From the NCBI RefSeq assembly GCF_008369405.1, contig NZ_VSJJ01000007.1:62001-126000 (forward strand): a DNA stretch of 64,000 bases, given 5' to 3'. The notes below the pieces were generated by a model. It did no database searches. It saw only the letters and a list, made by a program, of their open reading frames with translations, and was not told where the DNA came from. Source of the DNA: Streptococcus cristatus (GTDB lineage: Bacteria > Bacillota > Bacilli > Lactobacillales > Streptococcaceae). The position numbers were made by a program, and so were the translations under genes. Positions within the stretch are counted from its first letter, which is position 1; the number at the start of each line of letters is the position of its first letter. This document shows positions 53,731 through 62,982 of this stretch, piece after piece.

Positions 53731-55182
53731 CTATTTAAGTGACTGTCTCTTCTCCCGTTTAGCCAAGAGAGGTAAGATGACGCCTAAACTAATCAAGACA
53801 ATCGGTGTCAAGATATTTGTCATCAGAGAGAAGCGCCAACCAGCTGGATCAACCGCATAGTCTACTTTGGGAACCATCCCTAAAATACAAGCAAAAGCTG
53901 TGAAAAAGAAGCACCAAGCTCCGATGATAAAGCCAAATTTTGGATTTTTAGTAAGTTTGTATTCCGCATCCTTGTATTTCTTCCAAGCTTTATTGAGCAA
54001 CATATAAGCTACAAATACCCAAAGATAACGCATCGGCATAACGATGGAGTTAAGATTAGTCATCCATTTAACCAGACCATCAATTTCCTTGATTCCAAAG
54101 ATTGGTAGGACAATCAAGAAACTTACCAAAATCCCTGTCAGGATATAACCGTTAATCAGTACACCTTTTGATGTCCGTTTGCGTAGCCAGCTTGGAACAA
54201 ATTCTTCGTCTGCATTATTGAGCAAGATTTGTAGAGGCGCGTCAATTGAGAAGGCCAAGGCCGCAATCTGTCCGACCATATTAGTCAGGGCATAGATGAC
54301 TACCAGTACATTACCTACACCCCAGTAGTTACCCAGCATTTGGAAAGCTTGATAAGCACCGTTGCGCATCAAATCTTCAGGAATATTGCTACCGTCAAAG
54401 AGCATACCCATAGCCAGAGAGCCTAGGATAGCAGAGGCACCAACCATGATAGCCATGACAATCATGCCCTTTGGAAATTCCTTAGCTGGATTGCGGGTTT
54501 GGTTAACGTAAGGCGAGATTTTCTCAGCCCCACCGACCGCAAAGACCAAAAGTGAGATAGTTGTAAAGTATGAAAAATCAAAATTAGGAATATAAGTGCT
54601 GAGCTTGTCCATATTAGCCGTAGCAAACTGCATATCCGGCTCTATAAAAGGCGCACCGACCGCTAAGAGAACAAAGAGGAAGGACATAATCAACATGGCA
54701 CTTCCAGCCAAGCCCCCAATCACTTTAAGTGTGGACAGCCCCTTGGTAGACAAGTAGAGGAAGGCGCCGAAAATTAGCAAGCTAAGAATAACAATCCAGT
54801 GAATATCAAGACTGCTCAAAAAATTGCCATTTCCTTGGATAGCCCATCCTAAAGGAATCAGAACTCCCTGTGGCTTTTGAGCCAAGTAGGGAATATGCAC
54901 CACCCAGTAAGTCCAAGCCGCAAAATAAGCCAAGCGCTTGGTAGAAGTCTTCTCCACCCAGTCGCTGACACCACCTCCGCTTTCCTTGAAAGTCGAGCCT
55001 AGCTGCCCCACGATGAGGGCATAAGGAATAAAGTAAATGGCCAAGATAAGAATCCAAGAAACAACGACCGAAATCCCTTGTTGGGAGTAGTTGTTGACCA
55101 CATTTCCCAGACCCCAAACCATATTAAAGGCAATCAGGGACACCATCAGCCAAGTCAGCTGGTTCTGATCTTTTTTCATCAT
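53731..55182 (-). CDS. APC-superfamily amino-acid permease (GadC/YjeM-like, 483 aa)
   Basis: Twelve or so TM helices. N-terminal NMVWGLGNVVNNYSQQGISV replaces the helix-1 substrate loop, and GGAEKISPYVNQTRNPAKEFPKG is typical of the glutamate/GABA-antiporter branch. C-terminus basic (LAKREKRQSLK). Probably an amino-acid exchanger; substrate not certain. GGAGATGAATGATG gives two possible ATGs (55182, 55179), and the second is better spaced. Confidence 0.86.
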   Translation of the reverse strand: MMKKDQNQLTWLMVSLIAFNMVWGLGNVVNNYSQQGISVVVSWILILAIYFIPYALIVGQLGSTFKESGGGVSDWVEKTSTKRLAYFAAWTYWVVHIPYLAQKPQGVLIPLGWAIQGNGNFLSSLDIHWIVILSLLIFGAFLYLSTKGLSTLKVIGGLAGSAMLIMSFLFVLLAVGAPFIEPDMQFATANMDKLSTYIPNFDFSYFTTISLLVFAVGGAEKISPYVNQTRNPAKEFPKGMIVMAIMVGASAILGSLAMGMLFDGSNIPEDLMRNGAYQAFQMLGNYWGVGNVLVVIYALTNMVGQIAALAFSIDAPLQILLNNADEEFVPSWLRKRTSKGVLINGYILTGILVSFLIVLPIFGIKEIDGLVKWMTNLNSIVMPMRYLWVFVAYMLLNKAWKKYKDAEYKLTKNPKFGFIIGAWCFFFTAFACILGMVPKVDYAVDPAGWRFSLMTNILTPIVLISLGVILPLLAKREKRQSLK

Positions 55183-55269
55183 TCATCTCCTTTGAATATA
55201 AAATAAATAGCTACATAAAATTATACCATGTTTTTATATTTTTGTAACCGTCTTCAGCATATTTTGTCC

Positions 55270-55297
55270 AAAAAAAGAGCTACCCGTAGGTAGCTCA
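55270..55297 (-). terminator. Terminator of rplK-rplA
   Basis: GAGCTACC-tacg-GGTAGCTC with T7 on the minus strand, right after the rplA stop. Confidence 0.9.
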
Positions 55298-55307
55298 AAT
55301 TCTATTC

Positions 55308-55997
55308 TTAAAGTGAGTTCACATCAACCTTGATACCAACACCTTGTGTAGTAGTGATAGTCAAGTTAGTTACATAAGTACCTTTAGCAGTAGCTGGTTT
55401 TGCTTTTTGGATGGTATCATTGAATGCTTTGAAGTTTTCAACCAATTTTTCAGCATCAAATGAAACTTTACCAATGATAGCTTGTACGTTACCTGCACGG
55501 TCTGCACGGTAAGTAATCTTACCACCTTTAGACTCTTCAACTGCTTTTGCAACGTCCATTGTTACAGTACCAGTTTTAGGGTTTGGCATCAAGTTACGAG
55601 GTCCAAGGACACGTCCAAGGCGACCTACAAGAGCCATCATGTCAGGTGTAGCGATAACTACGTCGAAGTCCAACCAACCATCGTTGATTTTAGCAACAAG
55701 GTCATCTTCACCAACGAAGTCTGCACCAGCAGCTTTTGCTTCTTCAGCTTTAGCACCACGTGCGAAAACAAGAACGCGTGAAGTTTTACCAGTACCGTGT
55801 GGCAATACCATTGCGCCACGGATTTGTTGGTCAGCTTTTTTAACGTCGATATTCAAGTTGTAAGCAACTTCTACAGTTGCGTCGAATTTTGCAAAGTTAG
55901 TTTCTTTTGCAAGTGCTACAGCTTCTTCTACGCTGTACGCTTTTGTGCTGTCGATTTTCTCAAGAGCAGCACGAAGTTGTTTGCTTTTTTTAGCCAT
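55308..55997 (-). CDS. rplA: 50S ribosomal protein L1
   Basis: Binds 23S rRNA at the L1 stalk and, in many bacteria, its own mRNA. 229 aa. [21 protein letters not shown] is the L1 signature. Codon use is that of a highly expressed gene. Second gene after rplK; the 100-base gap holds a hairpin element like the one before rplK. Confidence 0.98.
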   Translation of the reverse strand: MAKKSKQLRAALEKIDSTKAYSVEEAVALAKETNFAKFDATVEVAYNLNIDVKKADQQIRGAMVLPHGTGKTSRVLVFARGAKAEEAKAAGADFVGEDDLVAKINDGWLDFDVVIATPDMMALVGRLGRVLGPRNLMPNPKTGTVTMDVAKAVEESKGGKITYRADRAGNVQAIIGKVSFDAEKLVENFKAFNDTIQKAKPATAKGTYVTNLTITTTQGVGIKVDVNSL

Positions 55998-56004
55998 TTT
56001 ATCT

Positions 56005-56036
56005 TTCTCCTTGTAAGTGGTTCAATCGATTTTCAT
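56005..56036 (-). promoter_or_regulatory. Candidate L1-binding element between rplK and rplA
   Basis: Minus strand GTGG-GAGATGAAAATC...-CCAC (56033-56007), same layout as the element before rplK. L1 represses its own operon in other bacteria through such a site. Confidence 0.45.
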
Positions 56037-56097
56037 CTCCCACGTCACTCGTCAATCTGATCAAGTGTAATGCGGGCAAATGGGAATAAGTTATTGA

Positions 56098-56523
56098 TTA
56101 GTCAACAACAGTGAATCCCATAGAACGAGCAGTACCTTCAATCATACGCATTGCAGACTCTACGTTTGCAGCGTTCAAATCTGGCATCTTAGTTTCAGCA
56201 ATTTCTTGCACTTGCGCACGAGTAACTGTTGCTACTTTTGTTTTGTTTGGTGTACCTGATCCCTTTTCAACACCGGCAGCTTTCTTCAAAAGAACTGCAG
56301 CTGGTGGAGTTTTGGTTACGAAGGTAAATGATTTATCTTCATATACAGAGATAACAACTGGGATGATCATACCAGCTTGATCAGCTGTACGAGCGTTGAA
56401 CTCTTTAGTGAATCCCATGATGTTGATACCGGCTTGACCAAGCGCAGGACCAACCGGTGGAGCTGGTGTAGCTTTACCAGCAGGGATTTGCAATTTTACA
56501 AGTTTTTCGACTTTTTTAGCCAT
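56098..56523 (-). CDS. rplK: 50S ribosomal protein L11
   Basis: Part of the GTPase centre of the ribosome; needed for RelA activation. 141 aa. [29 protein letters not shown] at the N-terminus and the C-terminal [12 protein letters not shown] are diagnostic. ATG follows AAAGGAGG. Strong promoter at 56602-56629 and a structured leader of ~75 bases. Confidence 0.98.
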
Positions 56524-56535
56524 TTTTAAATCCTC

Positions 56536-56597
56536 CTTTGTGGTTTTGGCGGTAATTAGAGATTTTTACCTCCCACAAGTATGCTTTTTGCATACTT
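56536..56597 (-). promoter_or_regulatory. rplK leader: hairpin and candidate L1-binding element
   Basis: AAGTATGC-N5-GCATACTT (56577-56597) is a perfect 8-bp hairpin at the start of the transcript. It is followed by CTTGTGG-GAGGTAAAAATC...-CCACAAAG (56579-56536), which repeats the GTGG-GAGRTRAAAATC-CCAC pattern seen before rplA. Confidence 0.5.
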
Positions 56598-56601
56598 TTC
56601 T

Positions 56602-56629
56602 ATTATACACTAATCTTTCTAAAATGCAA
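56602..56629 (-). promoter_or_regulatory. Promoter of rplK-rplA
   Basis: TTGCAT (56624-56629), 16-base spacer, TATAAT (56602-56607) on the minus strand. Confidence 0.8.
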
Positions 56630-56658
56630 GAAAAAATTCTCGTCTTTTCTCATTTTTA

Positions 56659-56667
56659 TGGTAAAAT
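56659..56667 (+). promoter_or_regulatory. Extended -10 of the DUF3397 gene, placed for a leaderless mRNA
   Basis: TGG-TAAAAT ends 6 bases before the ATG at 56674. No ribosome binding site precedes the ATG. Confidence 0.55.
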
Positions 56668-56673
56668 GGTTGT

Positions 56674-57021
56674 ATGATATTATTAAAAATTGCTTCTGTA
56701 TTATTTATCTTTTTAACACTTATCTTATCGATTATCGCGGTGAAGGTCTTCAGGCTAAGAAAATTTGGCTTGAATTTTGCAGATTTGGCTTTCCCTTTTT
56801 TTGCTATAGAGTTGTATATCATTTCAGACAAAGCCTTCTACCATAGTCTTTTACCCCACCTATTATTCGTCTTGTCTGGCCTGGCTATCGCTATCACAGC
56901 CTATTTTCTCAGGAAAAAGCGGACTTTCTACTATCCCAAGTTCTTTAAATTCTTCTGGCGGGCTGGTTTTATCTTGACCTTCTTTATGTACCTAGCTATG
57001 GTCATCGCTCTCTTTTTATAA
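56674..57021 (+). CDS. DUF3397 family membrane protein (115 aa)
   Basis: Four TM helices (about 3-23, 38-56, 61-78 and 92-113) with basic loops RLRKFG and LRKKRTFYYPKFFKFF; matches the DUF3397 family found across lactic acid bacteria. Function unknown. Divergent from rplK. No ribosome binding site and a -10 six bases upstream suggest a leaderless message. Confidence 0.85.
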   Translation: MILLKIASVLFIFLTLILSIIAVKVFRLRKFGLNFADLAFPFFAIELYIISDKAFYHSLLPHLLFVLSGLAIAITAYFLRKKRTFYYPKFFKFFWRAGFILTFFMYLAMVIALFL

Positions 57022-57032
57022 ATGTAAAACAC

Positions 57033-57062
57033 AACCCATCGGTCATAACCGATGGGTTTTCA
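57033..57062 (+). terminator. Terminator of the DUF3397 gene
   Basis: AACCCATCGGT-cata-ACCGATGGGTT followed by TTC. Confidence 0.85.
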
Positions 57063-57123
57063 TATATGAATCTTATGACTTATTCTTCTGCTGAGAAACG
57101 AAGTCCCTCCGATTCCCTTAGTC

Positions 57124-57510
57124 TTATTCATGAATCTCCATAGGCAGGCCATCGGGATCAAAGAAGAAAGCCATCTTACGGCCATCAAAGTCGTCATAAC
57201 GCAGCTCGGTATGGGGAATCTCCAAACGGTCAAATTCCGCTAGCGTTTCTTCAACATCTGTCACTCGGAAAGCCAGATGCCGCAATCCGGTATGCTCTGG
57301 AGCTGGCAAGGCTGGCCGCTTGGGAGCCTCTTCCTTGATGAAAATTTCCAGCGTCAGATTTCCCTTGTGGACATTAAAGAGAATGTCCTGCTTGTCGGGT
57401 CGATGGTGCTCATCCAGCATGTCAAAACCCAACTTGTCCACATAAAAGGTCTTAGTTTTGGCATAATCATGGCCAATAATCGCAATATGGTGAATGCTAT
57501 CTAGTTTCAT
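57124..57510 (-). CDS. VOC family protein, YaeR/GloA2-like (128 aa)
   Basis: Single VOC domain. SIHHIAIIGHDYAKT supplies the first metal His, TGLRHLAFRV the second and MAFFFDPDGLPMEIHE the closing Glu. Closest group is the YaeR/SMU1112c-like glyoxalase-I-type metalloproteins, whose substrate is unknown; lactoylglutathione lyase activity is not assured. Monocistronic, after ftsK on the minus strand. Confidence 0.88.
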   Translation of the reverse strand: MKLDSIHHIAIIGHDYAKTKTFYVDKLGFDMLDEHHRPDKQDILFNVHKGNLTLEIFIKEEAPKRPALPAPEHTGLRHLAFRVTDVEETLAEFDRLEIPHTELRYDDFDGRKMAFFFDPDGLPMEIHE

Positions 57511-57536
57511 AACTTTTTCCTTTCATTCTTTAGTAG

Positions 57537-57572
57537 AGAAAATCTGGCGGCAAACTGCTGGCAGATTTGTTT
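57537..57572 (-). terminator. Terminator of ftsK
   Basis: AAATCTG pairs with CAGATTT, with inner GC pairs, and TTTTC on the minus strand. Confidence 0.65.
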
Positions 57573-57615
57573 TCATCAAATAATTATCTTGCTAGCAAAC
57601 TAGTGAAAATAAAGA

Positions 57616-59913
57616 TTAATTAGTCTGCAAAACTTTTCTCGGCTTGGTCCCCTCTGCTGGTCCGATAACACCTGCTGCTTCCAGTTCTTCCATGAGGCGA
57701 GTAGCCCGATTAAAGCCGACCGAGAGTCGCCGCTGGATCATAGACGCGCTGGCTTTCTGAGTCTCAATGACCAAGGCCTTAGCTTCCTCAAAGAGGGGAT
57801 CGCCTTCATCGTCGCCTCCGCCAGACTCCATATCGTTTTTAGATACTTCGCCAGGATCAAAGCTATCGTCATAGTCAGCTTCAGCTTGGTTCTTGACAAA
57901 GGCTACGATACGCTCCACATCTTCATCTGAGATAAAGGAACCCTGCAGACGAACTGGATGGTTTTCATCAATCGGCTTAAAGAGCATGTCTCCTCGACCC
58001 AAGAGTTTTTCTGCTCCATTTTCATCTAGAATAGTCCGACTGTCTGTTCCGCTAGACACAGCAAAGGCAATCCGAGAGGGTACATTGGCCTTGATCAGAC
58101 CCGAGATAACATCTACAGATGGCCGCTGGGTAGCCAGAATCATGTGAATTCCAGCCGCACGCGCTTTTTGTCCCAGACGAATAATGGCGTCTTCCACTTC
58201 CTTGCTGGCCACCATCATAAGGTCAGCCAGCTCGTCCACAATGACGACGATTAAAGGCAGGGGAACCTGCTTGTATTCTGACTGAGCATTGTACTCGGCT
58301 ACTTTAGCATTGTAGCCAGCAATATTACGAGCACCAACCTTAGAGAAGAGTTCATAGCGGTTTTCCATCTCGTCTACGACCTTCTGCAGGGCGCGGCTGG
58401 CCTTGCGAGGATTGGTCACGACAGGGATGAGCAAGTGGGGAATGTCGTTATAAACAGATAGCTCCACCATCTTAGGGTCCACCATCATAAACTTAACTTC
58501 ATCTGGTCTGGCCTTCATGAGAATACTAGCGATAATACCATTGACGGCCACAGATTTACCAGAGCCAGTAGAGCCCGCTACCAAGAGATGGGGCATCTTA
58601 GCCAAGTCAAAGGAGCGAACAGAGCCGTTGACAGCCTTACCAAGAGGAATTTCTAGGAGCTTGCTAGCATCCGTCTTCGACTGTTCCCAGAGTTCTCGGA
58701 AGGTCACAGTCGCAATTTCAGAGTTGGGTACTTCGATCCCGACTAGGGATTTTCCAGGAATCGGCGCTTCAATCCGTACATCCTTAGCAGCTAGAGCAAG
58801 AGCCAAGTCATCCGCCAGATTAGAGATCCGATTGACCCGAACGCCGACAGCTGGCTTAACCTCGTACTTGGTGACAGAAGGCCCGATTTCAGCCCGCTCA
58901 ACAGTAACCTTAATCCCAAAGCTAGCAAATGTTTCTTCCAAAATCTTGATGTTTTCTCGGACAATCCACTTTTCTTTGGACTGATTTTTGGGTTTATCAG
59001 GCGCAAAGAGATTGATGGTCGGTAATTTATAGTCTAGACTTTCTTTGGTCGTAAAATCTACCTCTACGTCCGCCTCTGCTTCTTCTATTTCCTCGTCTCG
59101 GCCAAAATCTAGCGGCTCATGAGGATCATAGTCTCCCTCTTCAGCATAGTCCGCCTCGTCAAAGTCCATAGGCGAATAGGACAAGTCCTCGGCATCTAGA
59201 ATCTCTCCCGTTTCAGGATCCACTTCAGCTCCTGCCTGCTCTACCTCAATGGCTTGCATAGCTGCCTGTGCAGCTTTCTCCTCCTGCTCAAGAAAACGAA
59301 GCTGACGTTTTTCTTCCTCTTTTTCCCTCCAGTTTTGGAAAGCCACACTAAATTTCTCAGCAAGATCATAAAGCGACCATGGACTCATGAGCAGAGCCCC
59401 TAGCAAAATCAGGAGCAGACCAATAAAATAAGAGCCGATATTTGAAAAGAGAAAAGAAATCGGAGCATAAAGAGCCGCCCCAATCAGCCCCCCACCAGCA
59501 AATGAGGTCACTTTAAAGGCCATCAAATCTGTCAAGACTCGCGTAAGCGTTGTGGATAAAACCTGCCCTTTCAAATGCAAAACATGAACAAAATAGGCTT
59601 GAAAGATTAAGCTTAGTCCTAAGAAAAAGCTGATAAAGCCCGAAATCTTCCCCTCATGTTTGTGCAGCCACTTAAAGAAAAAGAGATAAAACAAGGCAGC
59701 TAGAATCGCCACATAAGCCAGACTCCCTACCAAAACCCGAATTAAATTATAAATGGTGACTCCAAAAGCCCCCAGCTTCAAAGCAGCAAACAACAAAGCA
59801 ATAGCCAAAACAAAGGTGATTATCATCCGTCGAATCGCTTTCTGTCTTTCTAATTCCGCTTTTGTCGGCCGTCTCGTAGTCCGACCATTTTTTGTATTTT
59901 TCTTATTTGCCAT
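57616..59913 (-). CDS. ftsK: DNA translocase FtsK/SpoIIIE
   Basis: Pumps chromosome ends through the closing septum. About 765 aa from [13 protein letters not shown] at 59913; a start three codons earlier lies inside the -10 box. Four TM helices (~30-180), an acidic Glu/Asp-rich linker (~200-300), then the motor: [14 protein letters not shown] (Walker A), [14 protein letters not shown] (Walker B), [14 protein letters not shown]. The gamma DNA-reading domain near the C-terminus has [24 protein letters not shown]. Confidence 0.96.
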   Translation of the reverse strand: MANKKNTKNGRTTRRPTKAELERQKAIRRMIITFVLAIALLFAALKLGAFGVTIYNLIRVLVGSLAYVAILAALFYLFFFKWLHKHEGKISGFISFFLGLSLIFQAYFVHVLHLKGQVLSTTLTRVLTDLMAFKVTSFAGGGLIGAALYAPISFLFSNIGSYFIGLLLILLGALLMSPWSLYDLAEKFSVAFQNWREKEEEKRQLRFLEQEEKAAQAAMQAIEVEQAGAEVDPETGEILDAEDLSYSPMDFDEADYAEEGDYDPHEPLDFGRDEEIEEAEADVEVDFTTKESLDYKLPTINLFAPDKPKNQSKEKWIVRENIKILEETFASFGIKVTVERAEIGPSVTKYEVKPAVGVRVNRISNLADDLALALAAKDVRIEAPIPGKSLVGIEVPNSEIATVTFRELWEQSKTDASKLLEIPLGKAVNGSVRSFDLAKMPHLLVAGSTGSGKSVAVNGIIASILMKARPDEVKFMMVDPKMVELSVYNDIPHLLIPVVTNPRKASRALQKVVDEMENRYELFSKVGARNIAGYNAKVAEYNAQSEYKQVPLPLIVVIVDELADLMMVASKEVEDAIIRLGQKARAAGIHMILATQRPSVDVISGLIKANVPSRIAFAVSSGTDSRTILDENGAEKLLGRGDMLFKPIDENHPVRLQGSFISDEDVERIVAFVKNQAEADYDDSFDPGEVSKNDMESGGGDDEGDPLFEEAKALVIETQKASASMIQRRLSVGFNRATRLMEELEAAGVIGPAEGTKPRKVLQTN

Positions 59914-59920
59914 AACTTTC

Positions 59921-59929
59921 ATTATACCA
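59921..59929 (-). promoter_or_regulatory. Extended -10 of ftsK, placed for a leaderless or very short leader mRNA
   Basis: TGGTATAAT on the minus strand; 7 bases separate it from the ATG at 59913. Only GAAAG lies between, too close to act as a normal ribosome binding site. Confidence 0.55.
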
Positions 59930-59950
59930 TATTTTAAGATCTTCTAAAGA

Positions 59951-59980
59951 GAAAACTAGCTGCCTTTTGCAACTAGTTTC
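59951..59980 (-). terminator. Terminator of the second PspC-like gene
   Basis: AAACTAGTTGC pairs with GCAGCTAGTTT (one mismatch), TTTTC follows on the minus strand. Confidence 0.75.
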
Positions 59981-59984
59981 TGCT

Positions 59985-60167
59985 TTATTCTTCTGGCAAA
60001 ATTAACCAGAAAATGAGGTAGGGAAGAAGTCCAATCCCATAAGCAAAAAAGGAAACTCCCCAGAAGACACGGATGATAACCGGATCTATATTAAAATACC
60101 GAGCTAGGCCTGAGCAAACTCCCGCAATGATTTTATCGTCAGCACTTCTTGTTAAACGTCTTGCCAT
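59985..60167 (-). CDS. PspC domain protein (60 aa)
   Basis: Start MARRLTRSADDK at 60167 follows GAAGGGGG. IIAGVCSGLARYFNIDPVIIRV is the PspC signature, followed by one TM helix (WGVSFFAYGIGLLPYLIFWLIL). A minimal PspC protein, shorter than the one at 32790, lacking its acidic tail. Envelope-stress role by family only. Confidence 0.9.
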   Translation of the reverse strand: MARRLTRSADDKIIAGVCSGLARYFNIDPVIIRVFWGVSFFAYGIGLLPYLIFWLILPEE

Positions 60168-60248
60168 AATCAAGCCCCCTTCAAACGAACGACAAATTTT
60201 TATCAAACGAAACCAATGATTCTTATCTTATTTTACCATAATTTTTCC

Positions 60249-60566
60249 TCAAATAATTGTCGGAACTTCACTATCGTCTTCAAAATTTCCGATCCTTTCT
60301 TCAATCGAGAAAAGTTTCTGGATACACCCTAGTATACAACGCGAGAACGGACCAAGCAAGAGAAAGTTAAGGGAAACCGCCATTACAAAATTTGTTCCCC
60401 AAGCTCCCAAATAACGTTCCACTAACAAGGATGCACCCCAATCTTTTGCCAGCGCTTGTGATAGTCTTTCAAAAAACGAACGGCCAGTTCTTTGACCAAT
60501 AGCTCTACTAAAAAAGCCGTTATAAAACCAGATGAACAACATAGCTTCCTTCAAATCTCTAGGCAT
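60249..60566 (-). CDS. Unrecognised small protein (105 aa)
   Basis: Frame 60249-60566 starts MPRDLKEAMLFIWFYNGFFSRAIG, with GGAACG 6 bases before the ATG. A hydrophobic stretch AWGTNFVMAVSLNFLLLGPFS (~55-75) could be one TM. Unlike its neighbours it carries no family motif I know, and its end (EDDSEVPTII) is acidic. It may be a real small membrane protein, the remnant of a larger gene, or chance. No homologous partner nearby. Confidence 0.4.
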   Translation of the reverse strand: MPRDLKEAMLFIWFYNGFFSRAIGQRTGRSFFERLSQALAKDWGASLLVERYLGAWGTNFVMAVSLNFLLLGPFSRCILGCIQKLFSIEERIGNFEDDSEVPTII

Positions 60567-60721
60567 AAACGTTCCATTTCTGATGTATCACTTTCAATCT
60601 ATCATAAATATTTTTTTCTCGTATGCAGAAATTTCAAGAAAATGTTTTTATAGCTCAGATTGGTAATCTTTAGCTATTTTTGCTAGACTATTTAGAAGAA
60701 AACAGCGGAAAGGAGAATAGT

Positions 60722-61141
60722 ATGCGAGCAGGCGTGATTATCTACAATCCTTTCTTGGATAAGGTTTTGCTGATTCACCGCTGGAAGAATGGACAAGAGT
60801 ATTTCGTGATTCCAGGTGGGACTATCGAACTGGGAGAAGGACCTCTAGCAGCCGCCTTACGGGAAATAAAAGAAGAAGTCAATCTTAGTTTTTCTGCTGA
60901 CCAGCTACACACAGCTTTTTCCCTGAACAATCAGGGCAAGGAGGAGCATTATTTTTACGCTGAACTATGTACGGTCGAGACTCCACTCATACAAGGCGAG
61001 GAGGCACAGCGCAGCAGTCCCCAAAATATTTACCAGCCCAAATGGCTTAGCTTGCAGGATATTTACAGCCACAATCTGCGCCCAGAAAGCCTCAAATCCC
61101 TGCTCTTGGAATTTCTGACGCAGGAAAGTTTGAAAAACTAA
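60722..61141 (+). CDS. NUDIX hydrolase (139 aa)
   Basis: Start MRAGVIIYNPFLDK at 60722 follows AAAGGAG; the open frame to 60680 lacks a site. NUDIX box GGTIELGEGPLAAALREIKEEVNL is complete with REXXEE-type residues (REIKEE). Compact single domain; could act on a nucleotide or coenzyme diphosphate. Substrate not predictable. Followed by the cyclophilin gene 55 bases on. Confidence 0.85.
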   Translation: MRAGVIIYNPFLDKVLLIHRWKNGQEYFVIPGGTIELGEGPLAAALREIKEEVNLSFSADQLHTAFSLNNQGKEEHYFYAELCTVETPLIQGEEAQRSSPQNIYQPKWLSLQDIYSHNLRPESLKSLLLEFLTQESLKN

Positions 61142-61196
61142 AGCACTTATAGTAAAATAGCAATAGTTCATAAACTTATGCTCAGAAAGGTTCCTT

Positions 61197-61991
61197 ATGA
61201 AAAAAATCATTCTTTTTAGTCTTTTATCCGCACTTGTTCTAGCAGGCTGCTCCGCTAAAGAAGATGCTACTACCAAGTCCTCCAGTGCTCCTAAGCAGTC
61301 TTCTGCTACCGATACCAGCTCTGAGACAGCTGAAATTCAGAAGCTCCGTGAGCAATACAAGGATGCCATGACCAATGAGAATGCCAACTTCCCACAACTA
61401 TCTACAGAAGTTGCTGAAGATGAGGCTGAAGTCAAGATTATCACAACACAAGGAGACATTCGCCTCAAGCTGTTTCCTAAATACGCTCCTTTAGCTGTCG
61501 AAAATTTTCTGACACATGCAAAAGAAGGCTATTATGACGGTGTGATTTTCCACCGCGTTATCAATGATTTCATGATTCAGACAGGAGATCCTAAAGGAAA
61601 TGGCACGGGCGGCGAATCCATCTGGAAAGGCAAAAATAAGTCTATCGACTCAGGAAATGGCTTCAAGAATGAATATTCCCCTTACCTCTACAACTTGCGC
61701 GGTGCATTAGCCATGGCCAATGCTGGAAAAGACACCAACGGCAGTCAATTTTTCATCAACCAAAGCAAGAAAGACTTATCCAAACAATTACCGACCGACA
61801 CCTTCCCAGCTAAAATCATTGAAGCTTACAAAAACGGCGGAAATCCAAGTCTTGACGGCGGTTATACTGTCTTTGGTCAAGTCATTGAAGGCATGGACGT
61901 AGTAGATAAAATCGCTGCCACAGAAACTGGCGATAAAGACAAGCCCAAAACAGATATTAAAATCGAAAAGATTGAAATTATAAAAGAATAG
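61197..61991 (+). CDS. Cyclophilin-type peptidyl-prolyl isomerase lipoprotein (SlrA-like)
   Basis: 264 aa. Signal MKKIILFSLLSALVLAGCS with lipobox LAGC, a Ser/Lys-rich linker, then cyclophilin: RLKLFPKYAPLAVENFLTHA, GVIFHRVINDFMIQTGDP (catalytic Arg), GALAMANAGKDTNGSQFFI. Anchored outside the membrane, it helps fold secreted proteins; the S. pneumoniae relative SlrA acts in colonisation. Needs Lgt, coded at 30372. Confidence 0.93.
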   Translation: MKKIILFSLLSALVLAGCSAKEDATTKSSSAPKQSSATDTSSETAEIQKLREQYKDAMTNENANFPQLSTEVAEDEAEVKIITTQGDIRLKLFPKYAPLAVENFLTHAKEGYYDGVIFHRVINDFMIQTGDPKGNGTGGESIWKGKNKSIDSGNGFKNEYSPYLYNLRGALAMANAGKDTNGSQFFINQSKKDLSKQLPTDTFPAKIIEAYKNGGNPSLDGGYTVFGQVIEGMDVVDKIAATETGDKDKPKTDIKIEKIEIIKE

Positions 61992-62054
61992 AACCAGAGT
62001 CAAGTAAAGCTTTGGTCATCTTATGAGTTATGCCTTAATAGCAACAAAACAAAC

Positions 62055-62086
62055 AACCAGTCCCCAAAAACGAGGACTGGTTTTAC
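62055..62086 (+). terminator. Terminator after the cyclophilin gene
   Basis: AACCAGTCC-N10-GGACTGGTT followed by TTA. Confidence 0.8.
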
Positions 62087-62190
62087 TATGCATTTTTCTA
62101 ATTATCCAGCAGCTCAACTCCACTTTTAAAGTGAAGTATATAGCTTCTAACTTTTGAGAATAAAGTAGATGCTGAGTCTGCAATTAGATT

Positions 62191-62973
62191 TTACTGGACA
62201 TAATTACCACCTGTAAAATGATAATACTCTTCCAGTGTGAGACCAGATTCGGAAATTTCCTTGGCCTCTTTTCCTACATAGCGTAGATGCCAACTTTCAG
62301 GCACATAGCCAGTAGAAGCCTCCTTGCCAACAGGATAGCGTACTACAAAACCATATTTATAGGCATTGTCCAAGAGCCACTGACTAGCCCCAGCTTCTTC
62401 AACCAGATTGCCGCTACTATCAATTAAATCAAACGCTAAACCAGTTTGGTGCTCGCTGTAGCCCGGTCTTGCCGAATAACGATCAGCCGCAGCTTGTCCA
62501 TCTCGATTCACATAACTTTGATAAAGGCCGACCTGAGTTTGATAGCTACGAAAGCCGCTATATTGGTTGCTGATAGGATAACCTTTGGACTGCATATCTG
62601 CGATTAACTTAAGTAGTTCTGCTTTAGCAGTCGGATCCTCACCTGGATTGTAATCAGCTGATAATGGATAGTGTTTATTGGCGATGACTATTTCGTCATA
62701 TTTCCCTTGAACGCTATAATAGCTTCCGTTGTAAGAAACATTTTTATCGACAGTTACGTCCTGCTTTTGCTCCTTCTTAGACTCCGCACTATCCGATTCA
62801 CTCCTTGTATCTTGGCTAGATGACCGGTCTTTTTCAGCCTCCTTTTTTTCAACAGATACCTTTGAGCTACTTGCCTGCTTGTTTGTACTACTTTCAGTCT
62901 TGTCTTTGGCTGCTGAGCAAGCACTTAAAACCAAGACTGCCATTGCTAGAAAAATAAGTTTATTATATTTCAT
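62191..62973 (-). CDS. ldcB: LD-carboxypeptidase LdcB/DacB lipoprotein (VanY family)
   Basis: Trims the stem peptide of peptidoglycan at the cell surface. 260 aa. Signal MKYNKLIFLAMAVLVLSAC with lipobox LSAC, a Lys/Ser/Glu linker (~20-75), then the VanY-type zinc peptidase: YSEHQTGLAFDLID (His and Asp ligands) and SWHLRYVG (catalytic His). Same length and layout as pneumococcal LdcB (DacB). Starts 10 bases after the TcaA-like gene stop, so both share one transcript. Confidence 0.93.
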   Translation of the reverse strand: MKYNKLIFLAMAVLVLSACSAAKDKTESSTNKQASSSKVSVEKKEAEKDRSSSQDTRSESDSAESKKEQKQDVTVDKNVSYNGSYYSVQGKYDEIVIANKHYPLSADYNPGEDPTAKAELLKLIADMQSKGYPISNQYSGFRSYQTQVGLYQSYVNRDGQAAADRYSARPGYSEHQTGLAFDLIDSSGNLVEEAGASQWLLDNAYKYGFVVRYPVGKEASTGYVPESWHLRYVGKEAKEISESGLTLEEYYHFTGGNYVQ

Positions 62974-62982
62974 TGTATTCCA

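Noticed and set aside
53525..53731. 68-codon open frame on the minus strand after the amino-acid permease
   Set aside because: No ribosome binding site, no recognisable motif, and it begins on the permease stop. More likely chance.
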